From: an uncultured Methanobrevibacter sp.
GTDB taxonomy: Archaea; Methanobacteriota; Methanobacteria; Methanobacteriales; Methanobacteriaceae
Length of the DNA: 38,277 nucleotides
NCBI GenBank assembly: GCA_902771225.1
Contig: CACXWH010000012.1
Coordinates: 1-38,277 of the forward strand
Direction of reading: 5' to 3'
Below are positions 27,080 to 37,000 of the stretch, piece by piece. The position numbers were made by a program, and so were the translations under genes. The stretch's first letter is position 1; each line of letters opens with the position of its first letter. Under the pieces are notes generated by a model, which had not been told where the DNA came from, ran no database searches, and saw only the letters and a list, made by a program, of their open reading frames with translations.

Positions 27080-30000
27080 GATTATTATTGTATTTGCAAT
27101 TCTCAATCCATCATACTCTGAGGTAATGATGTATTCGCCAGCCATTAGATTAATGTTTAACTTAGCTATTCCTTTAGAATCTGTGTGTTTTGTGTAGAAT
27201 ACTCCGTTGATGTTGAATTTGACTGCAGCATTTGCTAATGGCTTTCCCTGACCATCAAGAACAGTAACATTGAATGTTGAACCGTCTTTATATGTCATCT
27301 CCAAATCGGTCGCATTTAAAGTTGGCAATACTGTAATGTTATAAGACATCATAAGGCCGGTCAACGGATCAGTGGCCGTTAAAATGTACATTCCAGGAGG
27401 TAAGTTAATGTTTAATCTTGCAGTTCCGTTTTCATTTGTTGTACGATTGTAAAATACACCATTAATGTTCATGGTAATGTTAACGCCTGCTACAGGATTT
27501 CCTTCGCCGTTGATTAATGTAATATCAAATTGGGAAGCGTTTCTATAGTATTTTACTAAGTCTTCACCTATTAATGTTGGAAGTACTGTGATTGTATTTT
27601 CAACTGTTGTTCCGTTGAATGTTGTTTTTACTGCGTAGTTGCCTGGTCCTAAATTAATTGTCATTGAAGCGGTTCCGTTTTCATCACTGGTTCTTGTATA
27701 ATTTTTACCATTGATTTCAAATGTTACAGTTTCATTGGCTACACCAATATTTGCCTCAAACTTAGAATCATTTTTATAGATTTTAACTAAATTCTCGGTG
27801 TAAATAGGTAAAGCAACTGTGTAAACTTTTAGGCATGCAATTCCATCTTCCTTATATCCGTCTATCCAAGTTTCACCGTCTAAACACATGAATGAAATGT
27901 TTTCAGTATAATGAACTCTCATGTCTTTTATTGAAATGCCTGGTATAGCGTTTGATGTCATTTTTGCTTTGAAGATATCTCCTTTTTTGATTGGTATGTA
28001 TTCATTTAATTTGATAGTGTGGTAGCCGGCATATGGAGATATGCCAGTTTGAGTTAATTTTAATTCATCGTTTACATAAATTTCAACAGTGTAGTTGACT
28101 TCACTTTGGTTGAAGTATGTTCCGACAGCTGCAATTGCATCATTGTCTAATGATTCATATACATTCATATAGCCTGCGTTTCCATTAGTGTTTATAAAAG
28201 CACCAGACCACGTCATGTCATATTGATAGTTTTTATTGTATGGGACAGTATTTTCAAATAGTATTGAATCGGCATAAGTAGGTAAAGCCCCTCCCATATA
28301 TTGTAGGAGTGATAAATCATAATATGAAACATATAAATATCCATTGTCTCCCCAGTTACTTCCCCAACTGTTTTTTACAATCCATGCACCATCACCAGGA
28401 GGTGTGGCTAAGAATTTTTCTTTTGGGAAATTGTCATCCCATCCTACGATTGAAACTTCATGATTTGATTTTGTAGGCACATTAACATATTGTGCATACG
28501 TTTCGGGATTATAATAAATACTTACTTCATCATATTTGGATTGTCCATAATAACCCACATCTATGGAACCATATTTCAATATTGCCAATTTAAGTTGTGT
28601 GCCGTTTGGCACTTCAGTATTAGGTGTGAACATCACATCCTGAACATGAATGTCCTGTGGGGTTGTGATTAATGGTGAAATTTTTCCCATTTCATCATAT
28701 TCATCTTTATCTAGTGCGAATGCTCCAAGCCAACTCAATAAATAACCTGTGCCCAGAGTGTTAAATCCGCCTTCTGCAGCTTCCGCACTACCATAAATTG
28801 AATATTTTATCATGGTATTTTGCATGTTATTTTCTGAGAAATCAGTTGTAATTCCTGCATTTTTTAATAATGCAGATTCTAAGGTACCTGTTATTCCAAA
28901 GGTCCAGCAAGATCCCATCCATCCTTGGTCTCTAACTGGTGATACCCATCCCCAGTCGCGTAAATCAAATTTGGATGGAAGAGTAGTAACATTAATAGTA
29001 TTATTGAGTAATGTTAATTGCATGCCCTCTCCTGTCATTATTGTTGCATAAAATGTATTGTTGGTTGAGATGTTATCATCATTAATAAAAATATTGCTTT
29101 TATCTATATCGGATTCATTATCAAAAACAGTGTAAATAGGGTTTGTGTTGTTTTCAAATATTGAATTTTTGATGTTGTATGATGAGTCATATGCATAGAT
29201 TGCACTACCTGCACTTGCATTGTTATTGAAGAATTTAGAGTCATTTATATTATAGGTACCCATATCCAAGAATAGTGCACCGCCATAAGTCGGATAACCT
29301 TCAATATCATCAACACTGTTTGAATCAAAGGTACAGTTATTAATCACACTATTTACATAGGAAAGATAGACTGATCCTCCGTTATATGTGGCATGAGTGT
29401 TTATGAATTCTGTATTGTTTAAGAATAAATCTCCGCCCAATTGAAGGAATGCTCCACCAAAATCAGAATATGTGTCTCTAAACAGACAATCCAACATAGT
29501 CATATTTCCACCTTCTCCTTCTCCACCAATATCTGCATAAACTGCACCGGCATTTTTAGAAGAGGTAGTGTTTATGAATTCACAGTTTTTAATATATACC
29601 ACACCGCCAAGCCTGATGCCTATTGCGCCTGCAGTAATGTTACTTTTCAAATTAATGAATCTTGAGTTAATTATTGAAGTTTTAGAAGTTCTGGCATACA
29701 CTGCGGGAGAATATGTAGAAGTGATGTTTGTAAAAGTACTGTTTTCTATGTAAATTGTAGAATTGACAAGAGCGACAATTTGAGAATATTTATTAAATAC
29801 TTTTGAAGTCATATCTGAATTGTAAAGGTTTATCACTCCTTTTTTAACAAATATTGATGAACCGGCTTCGGCATAATTGTCAATAAAATGAGAATTGTCA
29901 CAGTTAAGAGTTGCATTTCCGTAAAGCCCTATAGCTCCACCCTCTGTTTTTGCATAGTTGTCAATGAAAGTAACATTATTCAATGTCAATGCTGCATTAG

Positions 30001-30403
30001 CATATATTGCTCCGCCTTTATCTGCATTGGCATTTATTAAAATTAAATTATTTAATGTAATGTTATTTCCGGTAATGTTGAAAATTCTTGATTGGTTTTT
30101 TCCATCAATTGTATGGCCGTTTCCGTTAAGGATGAAATTATCCTTGCTGATTAAAATTCCTGTATTGTTGTCAGTTTCATTGTTGAAAGTGTAGTCCTGA
30201 TTCAAGTCTAAAACCGCACCTCCACTTCCTATTTCATCAGTCAAATTGGTAAATGAAGCTTCACTGGTTGTGTAAACTTCATTTTGAGAATTTTGTAAAA
30301 TTTCCGTACTTATATCATCTTCAGTACTGTTTTCAGCTGCACAAACAGCACCAACAGACAGTATTAAAATAAGTAGGACAATCATAATTTTTAAAATTTT
30401 CAT
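27071..30403 (-). CDS. Secreted beta-helix / papain-like protease adhesin 3
   Basis: Protein of 1,110 residues. Signal peptide MKILKIMIVLLILILSVGAVCA; beta-helix about 60-450 with repeated GGAIYAN and NNTF motifs; C1 peptidase beginning KFDLRDWGW with Gln493, Cys499 (GSCWTFGI), His648 (NHEVSIVGWDD) and Asn678 (VKNSWG); probable lectin-like domain; three Ig-like repeats. The start is supported by GGGGAT about seven bases upstream. The leader and promoter block upstream is identical over 55 bases to that of adhesin 4. Very close in sequence to adhesins 2 and 4 through most of its length, which points to tandem duplication with later gene conversion. Expected at the cell surface. Confidence 0.9.
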   Translation of the reverse strand: MKILKIMIVLLILILSVGAVCAAENSTEDDISTEILQNSQNEVYTTSEASFTNLTDEIGSGGAVLDLNQDYTFNNETDNNTGILISKDNFILNGNGHTIDGKNQSRIFNITGNNITLNNLILINANADKGGAIYANAALTLNNVTFIDNYAKTEGGAIGLYGNATLNCDNSHFIDNYAEAGSSIFVKKGVINLYNSDMTSKVFNKYSQIVALVNSTIYIENSTFTNITSTYSPAVYARTSKTSIINSRFINLKSNITAGAIGIRLGGVVYIKNCEFINTTSSKNAGAVYADIGGEGEGGNMTMLDCLFRDTYSDFGGAFLQLGGDLFLNNTEFINTHATYNGGSVYLSYVNSVINNCTFDSNSVDDIEGYPTYGGALFLDMGTYNINDSKFFNNNASAGSAIYAYDSSYNIKNSIFENNTNPIYTVFDNESDIDKSNIFINDDNISTNNTFYATIMTGEGMQLTLLNNTINVTTLPSKFDLRDWGWVSPVRDQGWMGSCWTFGITGTLESALLKNAGITTDFSENNMQNTMIKYSIYGSAEAAEGGFNTLGTGYLLSWLGAFALDKDEYDEMGKISPLITTPQDIHVQDVMFTPNTEVPNGTQLKLAILKYGSIDVGYYGQSKYDEVSIYYNPETYAQYVNVPTKSNHEVSIVGWDDNFPKEKFLATPPGDGAWIVKNSWGSNWGDNGYLYVSYYDLSLLQYMGGALPTYADSILFENTVPYNKNYQYDMTWSGAFINTNGNAGYMNVYESLDNDAIAAVGTYFNQSEVNYTVEIYVNDELKLTQTGISPYAGYHTIKLNEYIPIKKGDIFKAKMTSNAIPGISIKDMRVHYTENISFMCLDGETWIDGYKEDGIACLKVYTVALPIYTENLVKIYKNDSKFEANIGVANETVTFEINGKNYTRTSDENGTASMTINLGPGNYAVKTTFNGTTVENTITVLPTLIGEDLVKYYRNASQFDITLINGEGNPVAGVNITMNINGVFYNRTTNENGTARLNINLPPGMYILTATDPLTGLMMSYNITVLPTLNATDLEMTYKDGSTFNVTVLDGQGKPLANAAVKFNINGVFYTKHTDSKGIAKLNINLMAGEYIITSEYDGLRIANTIIIKG

Positions 30404-30420
30404 AATATATCCCCTATATA

Positions 30421-30475
30421 TCTATATATGTAAAAAGAGATTATTTAAGTTTATACATTTAATTTTAAACTTTAT
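30421..30475 (-). promoter_or_regulatory. Conserved promoter/leader block of adhesin 3
   Basis: A 55-base block identical to 33899-33953. On the minus strand it contains AACTTAAATAATCTC, a good TATA box, with a TTTAAAATTAAA stretch upstream. The predicted transcript start is about 25-30 bases before the GGGGAT ribosome-binding site. Confidence 0.6.
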
Positions 30476-30500
30476 ATGGTTTTTTGAGTGTTAAATTAAT

Positions 30501-30539
30501 AAAAAAAGAATAAATAATGATTAATTAATTTAATCATTA
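30501..30539 (-). terminator. Hairpin terminator at the end of protease-adhesin 4
   Basis: TAATGATTAA (30515-30524) pairs perfectly with TTAATCATTA (30530-30539), which contains the stop codon. The A-run at 30501-30510 gives the T-tail. The stem bases differ from the other copies on both sides, so pairing is kept by compensating changes. Confidence 0.6.
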
Positions 30540-33500
30540 ATAGTTATTGTGTTTGAAATTTTTAATCCATCGTATTCTGAGGTAATAATGTATTTACCGG
30601 ACATTAAATTAATGTTCAGTTTAGCTATTCCTTTAGAATCGGTGTGTTTTGTGTAGAATACTCCGTTGATGTTGAATTTGACTGCAGCATTTGCTAATGG
30701 ATTGCCATGACCATCAAGAACAGTTACATTGAATGTTGAACCGTCTTTATATGACATTTCCAAATCAGTAGCGATTAAAGTAGGCAATACTGTAATGTTA
30801 TATGACATCTGAAGACCAGTCAATGGATCAATAGCTGTTAATATGTACTCGCCAGGAGGTAAGTTAATGTTTAATTTGGCTGTTCCGTTTTCATTAGTTG
30901 TACGGTTATAAAATACTCCATTGATGTTCATGGTAATGTTAACACCACTGATAGGATTTCCTTCACCATCAATTAATGAAATATAGAACTGTGAAGCATT
31001 TCTATAGTATTTAACTAGGTTGTCAGCTATTAATGTTGGAAGTACTGTAATAGTGTTTTCAACTGTTGTTCCGTTGAATAAAGTTTTGATTGTGTAGTTT
31101 CCAGGACCTAAATTGATTGCTATAAGAGCGGTTCCATTCTCATCACTTACTCTAGTGTAATTTCTACCGTTTATTTCAAATATTACAGTTTCATTGTCTA
31201 CACCAATATTTGCCTCAAACTTAGAATCATTTTTATAGATTTTAACTAAATCTTCAGTATAAATTGGTAAAGCAACAGTGTAGACTTTTACGCATGCAAT
31301 ATAGCCTAAGTCATAAGCATCTTCCCAGGTTTTCCCATCTTTACAGACATATGAAATATTATTACCATAATGTGCTCTAACATCGGAATTGAGAATGTAT
31401 GGCACCCAATTTGATGTTACTTTTGCTTTGAAAATATCTCCTGCTTTGATTGGTATGTAATCATTCAATTTGATTGTGTGATAACCTACATATGGAGATA
31501 CTCCATCTTGAGTTAATTTTAACACATCATTTACAAAGATTTCAACTGTATAATTGACACCGCTTTGGTTGAAGTATGTTCCAACAGCTGCAATAGCATC
31601 GTTTTCCACTGCTTCAAAGGCATTCATATAACTTATAGTTCCATTTCCAGGTTCATTATTAGAAATCCATACCCAATCGTATTGATAATTTTTATTGTAT
31701 GGAACAGTATTTTCAATTATAGGTGTAGCAGCATAGTTAACTATACTTCCTGGAGTATATGTTAGGAGGGACTGGTCATAGTATGAAACATACATGCAGC
31801 CATTGTCTCCAAAATCAGGACCCCAACTGTTTTTGATTATCCATGCACCGTCACCAGGAGGGGCAACTAGGAATTTCTCTTTTGGAAAATTGTCGTCCCA
31901 TCCAATAATAGCAACTTCATGGTTTGCCTGTTCAGGCGAATTGACATATTGTGCATATGTTTTTGGATTATAATAAGGTGATTCTTCATCATATGTGGAT
32001 TGTCCGAAATAGGACACGTCTAAAGAACCGTATTTCAAAACAGCTTTTTTAATTTCTGTACCGTTAGGGATTTCATTATTAGGTATGAATATGAGATCTT
32101 GAACATGAATGTGCGGACCGGTTAAGATAGTTCTTGTAATTTTTCCAAGTTCATCATAAGTATCTGCATCATATGGAATTGCTCCAAGCCAACTTAAAAG
32201 GTAACTTGCAGAAGCAAGATTATATCCTCCTTCTAATACTTCATTATTGCCGTAATATGAATATTTCATCTGGTTTTTCATGTTATTCATTGAAGTATCA
32301 TATTTATTTCCCGTAGCTTTCAGTAATGTTGATTCCAATGCACCGGTCATTCCAAATGTCCAGCAAGCATTCATCCATCCTTGATCTCTGACTGTTGACA
32401 TCCATCCCCAGTCACGTAAATCAAATTTAGATGGAATAGTATCAACATCAATAGTATTGTTAATCAGTGTTAATTTAAGGCCTTCTCCAGCCACCATTGT
32501 TTCATAATATGTATTGTTGGTTGAAATGTCGCCATTAATAAAAGTATTGTTTTTTAAACTGCATTCCTTATCAAAAACACTATAAAGAGCGTTTGTATTG
32601 TTTTCAAATACTACTAGAGGGTTTGTATTGTTTTCAAATAATGAGTTTTTAATATTATATGATGTATCGTATGCATATATTGCATTACCGACATCTGCAG
32701 TGTTATTTATAAATCTGGAATCAGTTATATTTAAGGTGCTGATATCGCTGTATATTGCTCCACCATATGTTAGATAATCATCTTTCAATTCAGCAACATT
32801 TGAATCAAAAGTACAATTATTGATTGCACTTTCTACAAATGAAAGATAAACTGCTCCTCCATTCCATGTGGCGTAATTGTTTATGAATTCTGTATTGTTT
32901 AGCCATAACTTTCCTCCTAATTGGATGTATGCTCCACCAAATTCGGAATATGTGTCTTTAAATAAGCTATTAAGTATGGTCACATTGCCTGTAGAACTAC
33001 TGTATCCTGTGATGTCAACAAAAACGGCTCCAGCATTTTTAGAAGATGTAGCATTTATAAATTCACAATTTTCAATGTATAGTTCACCGCCTTCTCTAAG
33101 ACTCATTGCACCAGCACTGATGTTTGCTTTTAGATTATTAAATTTGGAATTTATTATTCTGGCTTTAGAACTTGTAAGATATACTGCTGGTGAATAGTTT
33201 GTAAGAATATTTTCAAAAGTAGTATTTTCTATATTGATTGAGGAATCTGTGTGGCCATAAATTTGGCCTGCTTTAGCAAATTTTTTTGAAGTTAAGTATG
33301 CATTGTAAAGGTTCAATTTACCTTTCTGAATAAATATTGTGCCTCTTTCACCAGAATTGTCAATGAATTTCGAATTGTTACAGATAAGAGTTACATTCCC
33401 GAAAAGTCCTATAGCTCCGCCGATACTTGCATTATTGTTAATAAAAGTAATATTGTTTAATGTTAATGTTCCATTAGCACGTACTGCTGCACCTCTATCT

Positions 33501-33880
33501 GAATTACCGTTGATTAAAACTAAATTGCTTAGTGTTACATTGTTTGCGGTAATGTTGAATATTCTTGATTGTTCATTTCCGTCTATTGTAAAACCGTTAC
33601 CGTTAAGGACAAAATTATCCTTGTTGATAAAAATTCCAGTATTATTGTCTGTTTCATTGTTGAATTTGTAATTTTGGGTTAAATCCAACGTGTCAGTTAC
33701 ATTTTCTATTTCATCAGTTAAATCAGTGAATGAAGCTTCACTGGTTGTATAAACTTCATTTTGAGAAGTTTGTAAAATTTCCGTACTTATAATATCATCT
33801 GTACTGTTTTCAGCTGCACAAACGGCACCAACAGACAGGATTAAAATAAGTAGGGCAATCATAATTTTTAAAATTTTCAT
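30530..33880 (-). CDS. Secreted beta-helix / papain-like protease adhesin 4
   Basis: Protein of 1,116 residues. Signal peptide MKILKIMIALLILILSVGAVCA; beta-helix about 60-455; C1 peptidase beginning KFDLRDWGW with Gln500, Cys506 (NACWTFGM), His654 (NHEVAIIGWDD) and Asn684 (IKNSWG); probable lectin-like domain; three Ig-like repeats. GGGGAT precedes the ATG by eight bases. The coding sequence has a 30-base in-frame tandem duplication near 32591-32640 (FENNTNPLVV then FENNTNALYS) at the end of the beta-helix, absent from the other copies. The residue before the Cys segment is Asn-Ala (MNACW) rather than Gly-Ser or Gly-Ala. Otherwise a close paralogue of adhesin 3. Confidence 0.9.
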   Translation of the reverse strand: MKILKIMIALLILILSVGAVCAAENSTDDIISTEILQTSQNEVYTTSEASFTDLTDEIENVTDTLDLTQNYKFNNETDNNTGIFINKDNFVLNGNGFTIDGNEQSRIFNITANNVTLSNLVLINGNSDRGAAVRANGTLTLNNITFINNNASIGGAIGLFGNVTLICNNSKFIDNSGERGTIFIQKGKLNLYNAYLTSKKFAKAGQIYGHTDSSINIENTTFENILTNYSPAVYLTSSKARIINSKFNNLKANISAGAMSLREGGELYIENCEFINATSSKNAGAVFVDITGYSSSTGNVTILNSLFKDTYSEFGGAYIQLGGKLWLNNTEFINNYATWNGGAVYLSFVESAINNCTFDSNVAELKDDYLTYGGAIYSDISTLNITDSRFINNTADVGNAIYAYDTSYNIKNSLFENNTNPLVVFENNTNALYSVFDKECSLKNNTFINGDISTNNTYYETMVAGEGLKLTLINNTIDVDTIPSKFDLRDWGWMSTVRDQGWMNACWTFGMTGALESTLLKATGNKYDTSMNNMKNQMKYSYYGNNEVLEGGYNLASASYLLSWLGAIPYDADTYDELGKITRTILTGPHIHVQDLIFIPNNEIPNGTEIKKAVLKYGSLDVSYFGQSTYDEESPYYNPKTYAQYVNSPEQANHEVAIIGWDDNFPKEKFLVAPPGDGAWIIKNSWGPDFGDNGCMYVSYYDQSLLTYTPGSIVNYAATPIIENTVPYNKNYQYDWVWISNNEPGNGTISYMNAFEAVENDAIAAVGTYFNQSGVNYTVEIFVNDVLKLTQDGVSPYVGYHTIKLNDYIPIKAGDIFKAKVTSNWVPYILNSDVRAHYGNNISYVCKDGKTWEDAYDLGYIACVKVYTVALPIYTEDLVKIYKNDSKFEANIGVDNETVIFEINGRNYTRVSDENGTALIAINLGPGNYTIKTLFNGTTVENTITVLPTLIADNLVKYYRNASQFYISLIDGEGNPISGVNITMNINGVFYNRTTNENGTAKLNINLPPGEYILTAIDPLTGLQMSYNITVLPTLIATDLEMSYKDGSTFNVTVLDGHGNPLANAAVKFNINGVFYTKHTDSKGIAKLNINLMSGKYIITSEYDGLKISNTITIND
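32591..32650. repeat. 30-base tandem duplication inside adhesin 4
   Basis: GTTTGTATTGTTTTCAAATA occurs at 32591-32610 and again at 32621-32640. The 30-base period adds ten residues in frame at the last beta-helix turns. Confidence 0.7.
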
Positions 33881-33898
33881 AATAATATCCCCTATATT

Positions 33899-33953
33899 TC
33901 TATATATGTAAAAAGAGATTATTTAAGTTTATACATTTAATTTTAAACTTTAT
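33899..33953 (-). promoter_or_regulatory. Conserved promoter/leader block of adhesin 4
   Basis: This block is identical over 55 bases to 30421-30475, including the TATA-like CTTAAATAA on the minus strand. Intergenic AT-rich DNA rarely stays identical by chance, so either recent duplication or selection on the promoter is implied. Confidence 0.6.
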
Positions 33954-33976
33954 CGATGGTTGTATGTTAAATTATA

Positions 33977-34013
33977 AAAAATGTAAAAGAAAGGATTAAA
34001 AAATTTAATCCTT
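33977..34013 (-). terminator. Hairpin terminator at the end of protease-adhesin 5
   Basis: AAGGATTAAA (33991-34000) pairs perfectly with TTTAATCCTT (34004-34013) around a three-base loop. The stop codon lies in the right arm, and the A-rich run just left of the stem provides the minus-strand T-tail. Confidence 0.58.
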
Positions 34014-37000
34014 AATGGTTATTGTGTTTGAAATTTTTAATCCATCGTATTCTGAGGTAATGATGTATTTACCGGACATTAAATTAATGTTCAGTTTAGC
34101 AATTCCTTTAGAATCGGTGTGTTTTGTGTATATTACTCCGTTGATGTTGAATTTAACTGCAGCTTTATATGCTGGTTTTCCTTGCCCATCAAGAACAGTT
34201 ACATCGAATGTTGAACCGTCTTTGTATTTCATTTCCAAATCGGTTGCATTTAATGTCGGCAATACTGTGATGTTATATGACATTTGAAGACCAGTTAATG
34301 GATCAATGGCTGTTAAAATATATTCTCCAGGTATTAAATTAATGTTTAATTTGGCTGTTCCGTTTTCATTTGTTGTACGGTTGTAAAATACACCATTAAT
34401 GTTCATGGTAATGTTAACACCTGCTATAGGATTACCTTCACCATCAATTAAATCAATATAGAATTGTGAAGCGTTTCTATAGTATTTAACTAAATTATCA
34501 GCTATTAATGTAGGTAAAACAGTGATATTATTTTCAACAGCAGTACCATTAAATATGGTTTTTATTGTGTAGTTTCCAGGTCCTAAATTAATTGTCATTA
34601 AAGCAGTTCCGTTTTCATCACTTACTCTGGTGTAATTTCTGCCATTGATTTCAAAGGTTACAGTTTCGTTGGCAACACCAATGTTTGCTTCAAAGTCGGA
34701 ATCATTTTTATAGATTTTAACTAAGTCTTGGGTGTAAATTGTCAATCCTTTAGTGTATACTTTTAAAGTGAAGGTTTTATTTTCTTTTACAGGGTCTTCC
34801 CATTTGCCACCATAATTTACAAAGCTTACATTTTCTAAATAATGTTGTCTTGATTTGTTTATGAAAGGTATGCTTTCTTTTGTCATTATTGCTGTAATAA
34901 TGTCTTTTGCTTTAACAGGGATTTCTTTTGTTAATTTAACGGTATGGTATCCGCGATATGGTGCTGTTCCATTTTGAGTATGGACTAGTTCATTATTCAA
35001 ATAGATTTCAAGTAAATATTCTTCATCTTCATTCGCAAAGTAAGTTCCAACTGCACTGACTAACTCATTTCCGTTGATTTCATAGTTTACTTTATAACTT
35101 ACATCTTTAGAATATTCTTCAATATTTAAAGATCCTCCTAAATCGGTCTGGTAGTTTGTTGTATAATTTTCAGTATTTTCAATAATAAATATTGGATTAT
35201 ATTTGTATCCTACCATACCTAAATCATAATATGAAATGTATCCATATCCTTTGTCTCCCCAATCTGTATCCCAACTGTTTTTAATTATCCATGCTCCATC
35301 TCCTGGAGGAGTGACTATAAAGTTTTCTTTTGAAAAAGTATCATCCCATCCAACAATTGAAACTGAATGATCTTGTTGGGTTGTATTATTTTGATATTGG
35401 GCTGCTGTTTTATTATTATAATACGGTGCCTCTTGGTATGCATAATATGTAATGGCTATAGCACCATATTTCATTACTGCTTTTTTATATTCCTCGATGT
35501 CGCTTGAATTTTTAATCTCTTTTAAAAGTATTGCGTCCTGAATATGTATATTTTTATCTGTGAAGAGTATTGGAGATAATTTACCTAATTCATCATAAGT
35601 ATCATATTCTTTTGGAAATGGACCAATCCAACTTAAAAAGTAGCTTAAAGCTTCATCTAAGTATCCGCCTTCTTCATTACCTATAACACCGATTTTTGAG
35701 TATTGCAACAGGGTATTTTGGATATTGTTTTCTGAAAAGTCATATGCTACTCCTGTTGCTTTTTTTAATTCAGATTCTAATCCTCCAGATACTCCAAATA
35801 CCCAGCAGGAACCCATAGCACCTTGATTTTTTACAGGGGTTAGCCATTCCCAGTCGCGTAAATCAAAACGTGCAGGAAGATTGGTTACGTTTATTGTATT
35901 GTTTATAAGTTCAAGTTTTATGCCATTTCCAGACATAATTGAGAGATAATTCGTATCATTTAAAACCATAATGTCATTATTTAAAGTAATGTTTTTGAAT
36001 GTATTATTTCCGGCAAATACACTATGAATAGCTTCACCATTATTTTTAAATGTAGAATTGTCCATATATCCGTAAGAATCATATGTATAAATTGCATTTT
36101 TGGTATTGTTGGCGAAATCTGAATTAAATATATTAAATACTGAATCATCCAAGTAGATTGCTCCACCATTAAATGTTTCATTATCCATAATTTTATTTGA
36201 TTCAAAAATGGTATTATTCATACTTAATAATGTATTTGACACGAATATTGCTCCTCCATCATATTGGGCGGTATTGTTTATAAAAATAGAATTTATTATT
36301 GTTATATTACCTCCTAATTGGACTAAAGCACCACCGAAATCACCAGTTGAATTAATGAACATTGAATTTAAAATATATGTTTCTATTGGTTTAGAATCAA
36401 TATCTATAAATATTGCTCCGCCGTTTTTCGTTGCAGCGGTATTTGAAAATGTACAATTGTTTATTTCCATATCAGTTAATGATTTTACTCCTATTGCTCC
36501 AGCAGTTTGGTTAGCATATAAATCTTCAAAGGTAGAATTTTTAATACTTATATTTCCCTCAGCATATACTGCTGCTGCATATTTGGATATTGCATTAGAA
36601 AAAGCTGAATTAGATATGAGTGTTTTATTTGATGAGTAAACACTTCCTCCCCATTCGGCGGTATTATTACTAAATTCACAATATGTTATTTCTGTTGTAT
36701 AATTTTTATTAAATATTGCTCCACCATTTTCTGCTTGGTTGTTGTTGAATGTTGAGTTATTTATTTTAGCCTCATCTTGCGCAAGGATTGCTCCGCCGTT
36801 TGTGGCATTGTTGTTGTTAAATATTGAGTCGTTTATTGTAGTTTCACCATCTATATAAAGTGCTCCTCCGGCATCGGCTTGATTGTTGTTGAATGTCACA
36901 TTATTTATTTCAGTTTCGCCTTGTATTAAAATTGCTCCGCCGTTTCCAGCTTTGTTTTCACTGAATAGTGCGTTGTTTATTGTAGTTTCTCCACCTATAT

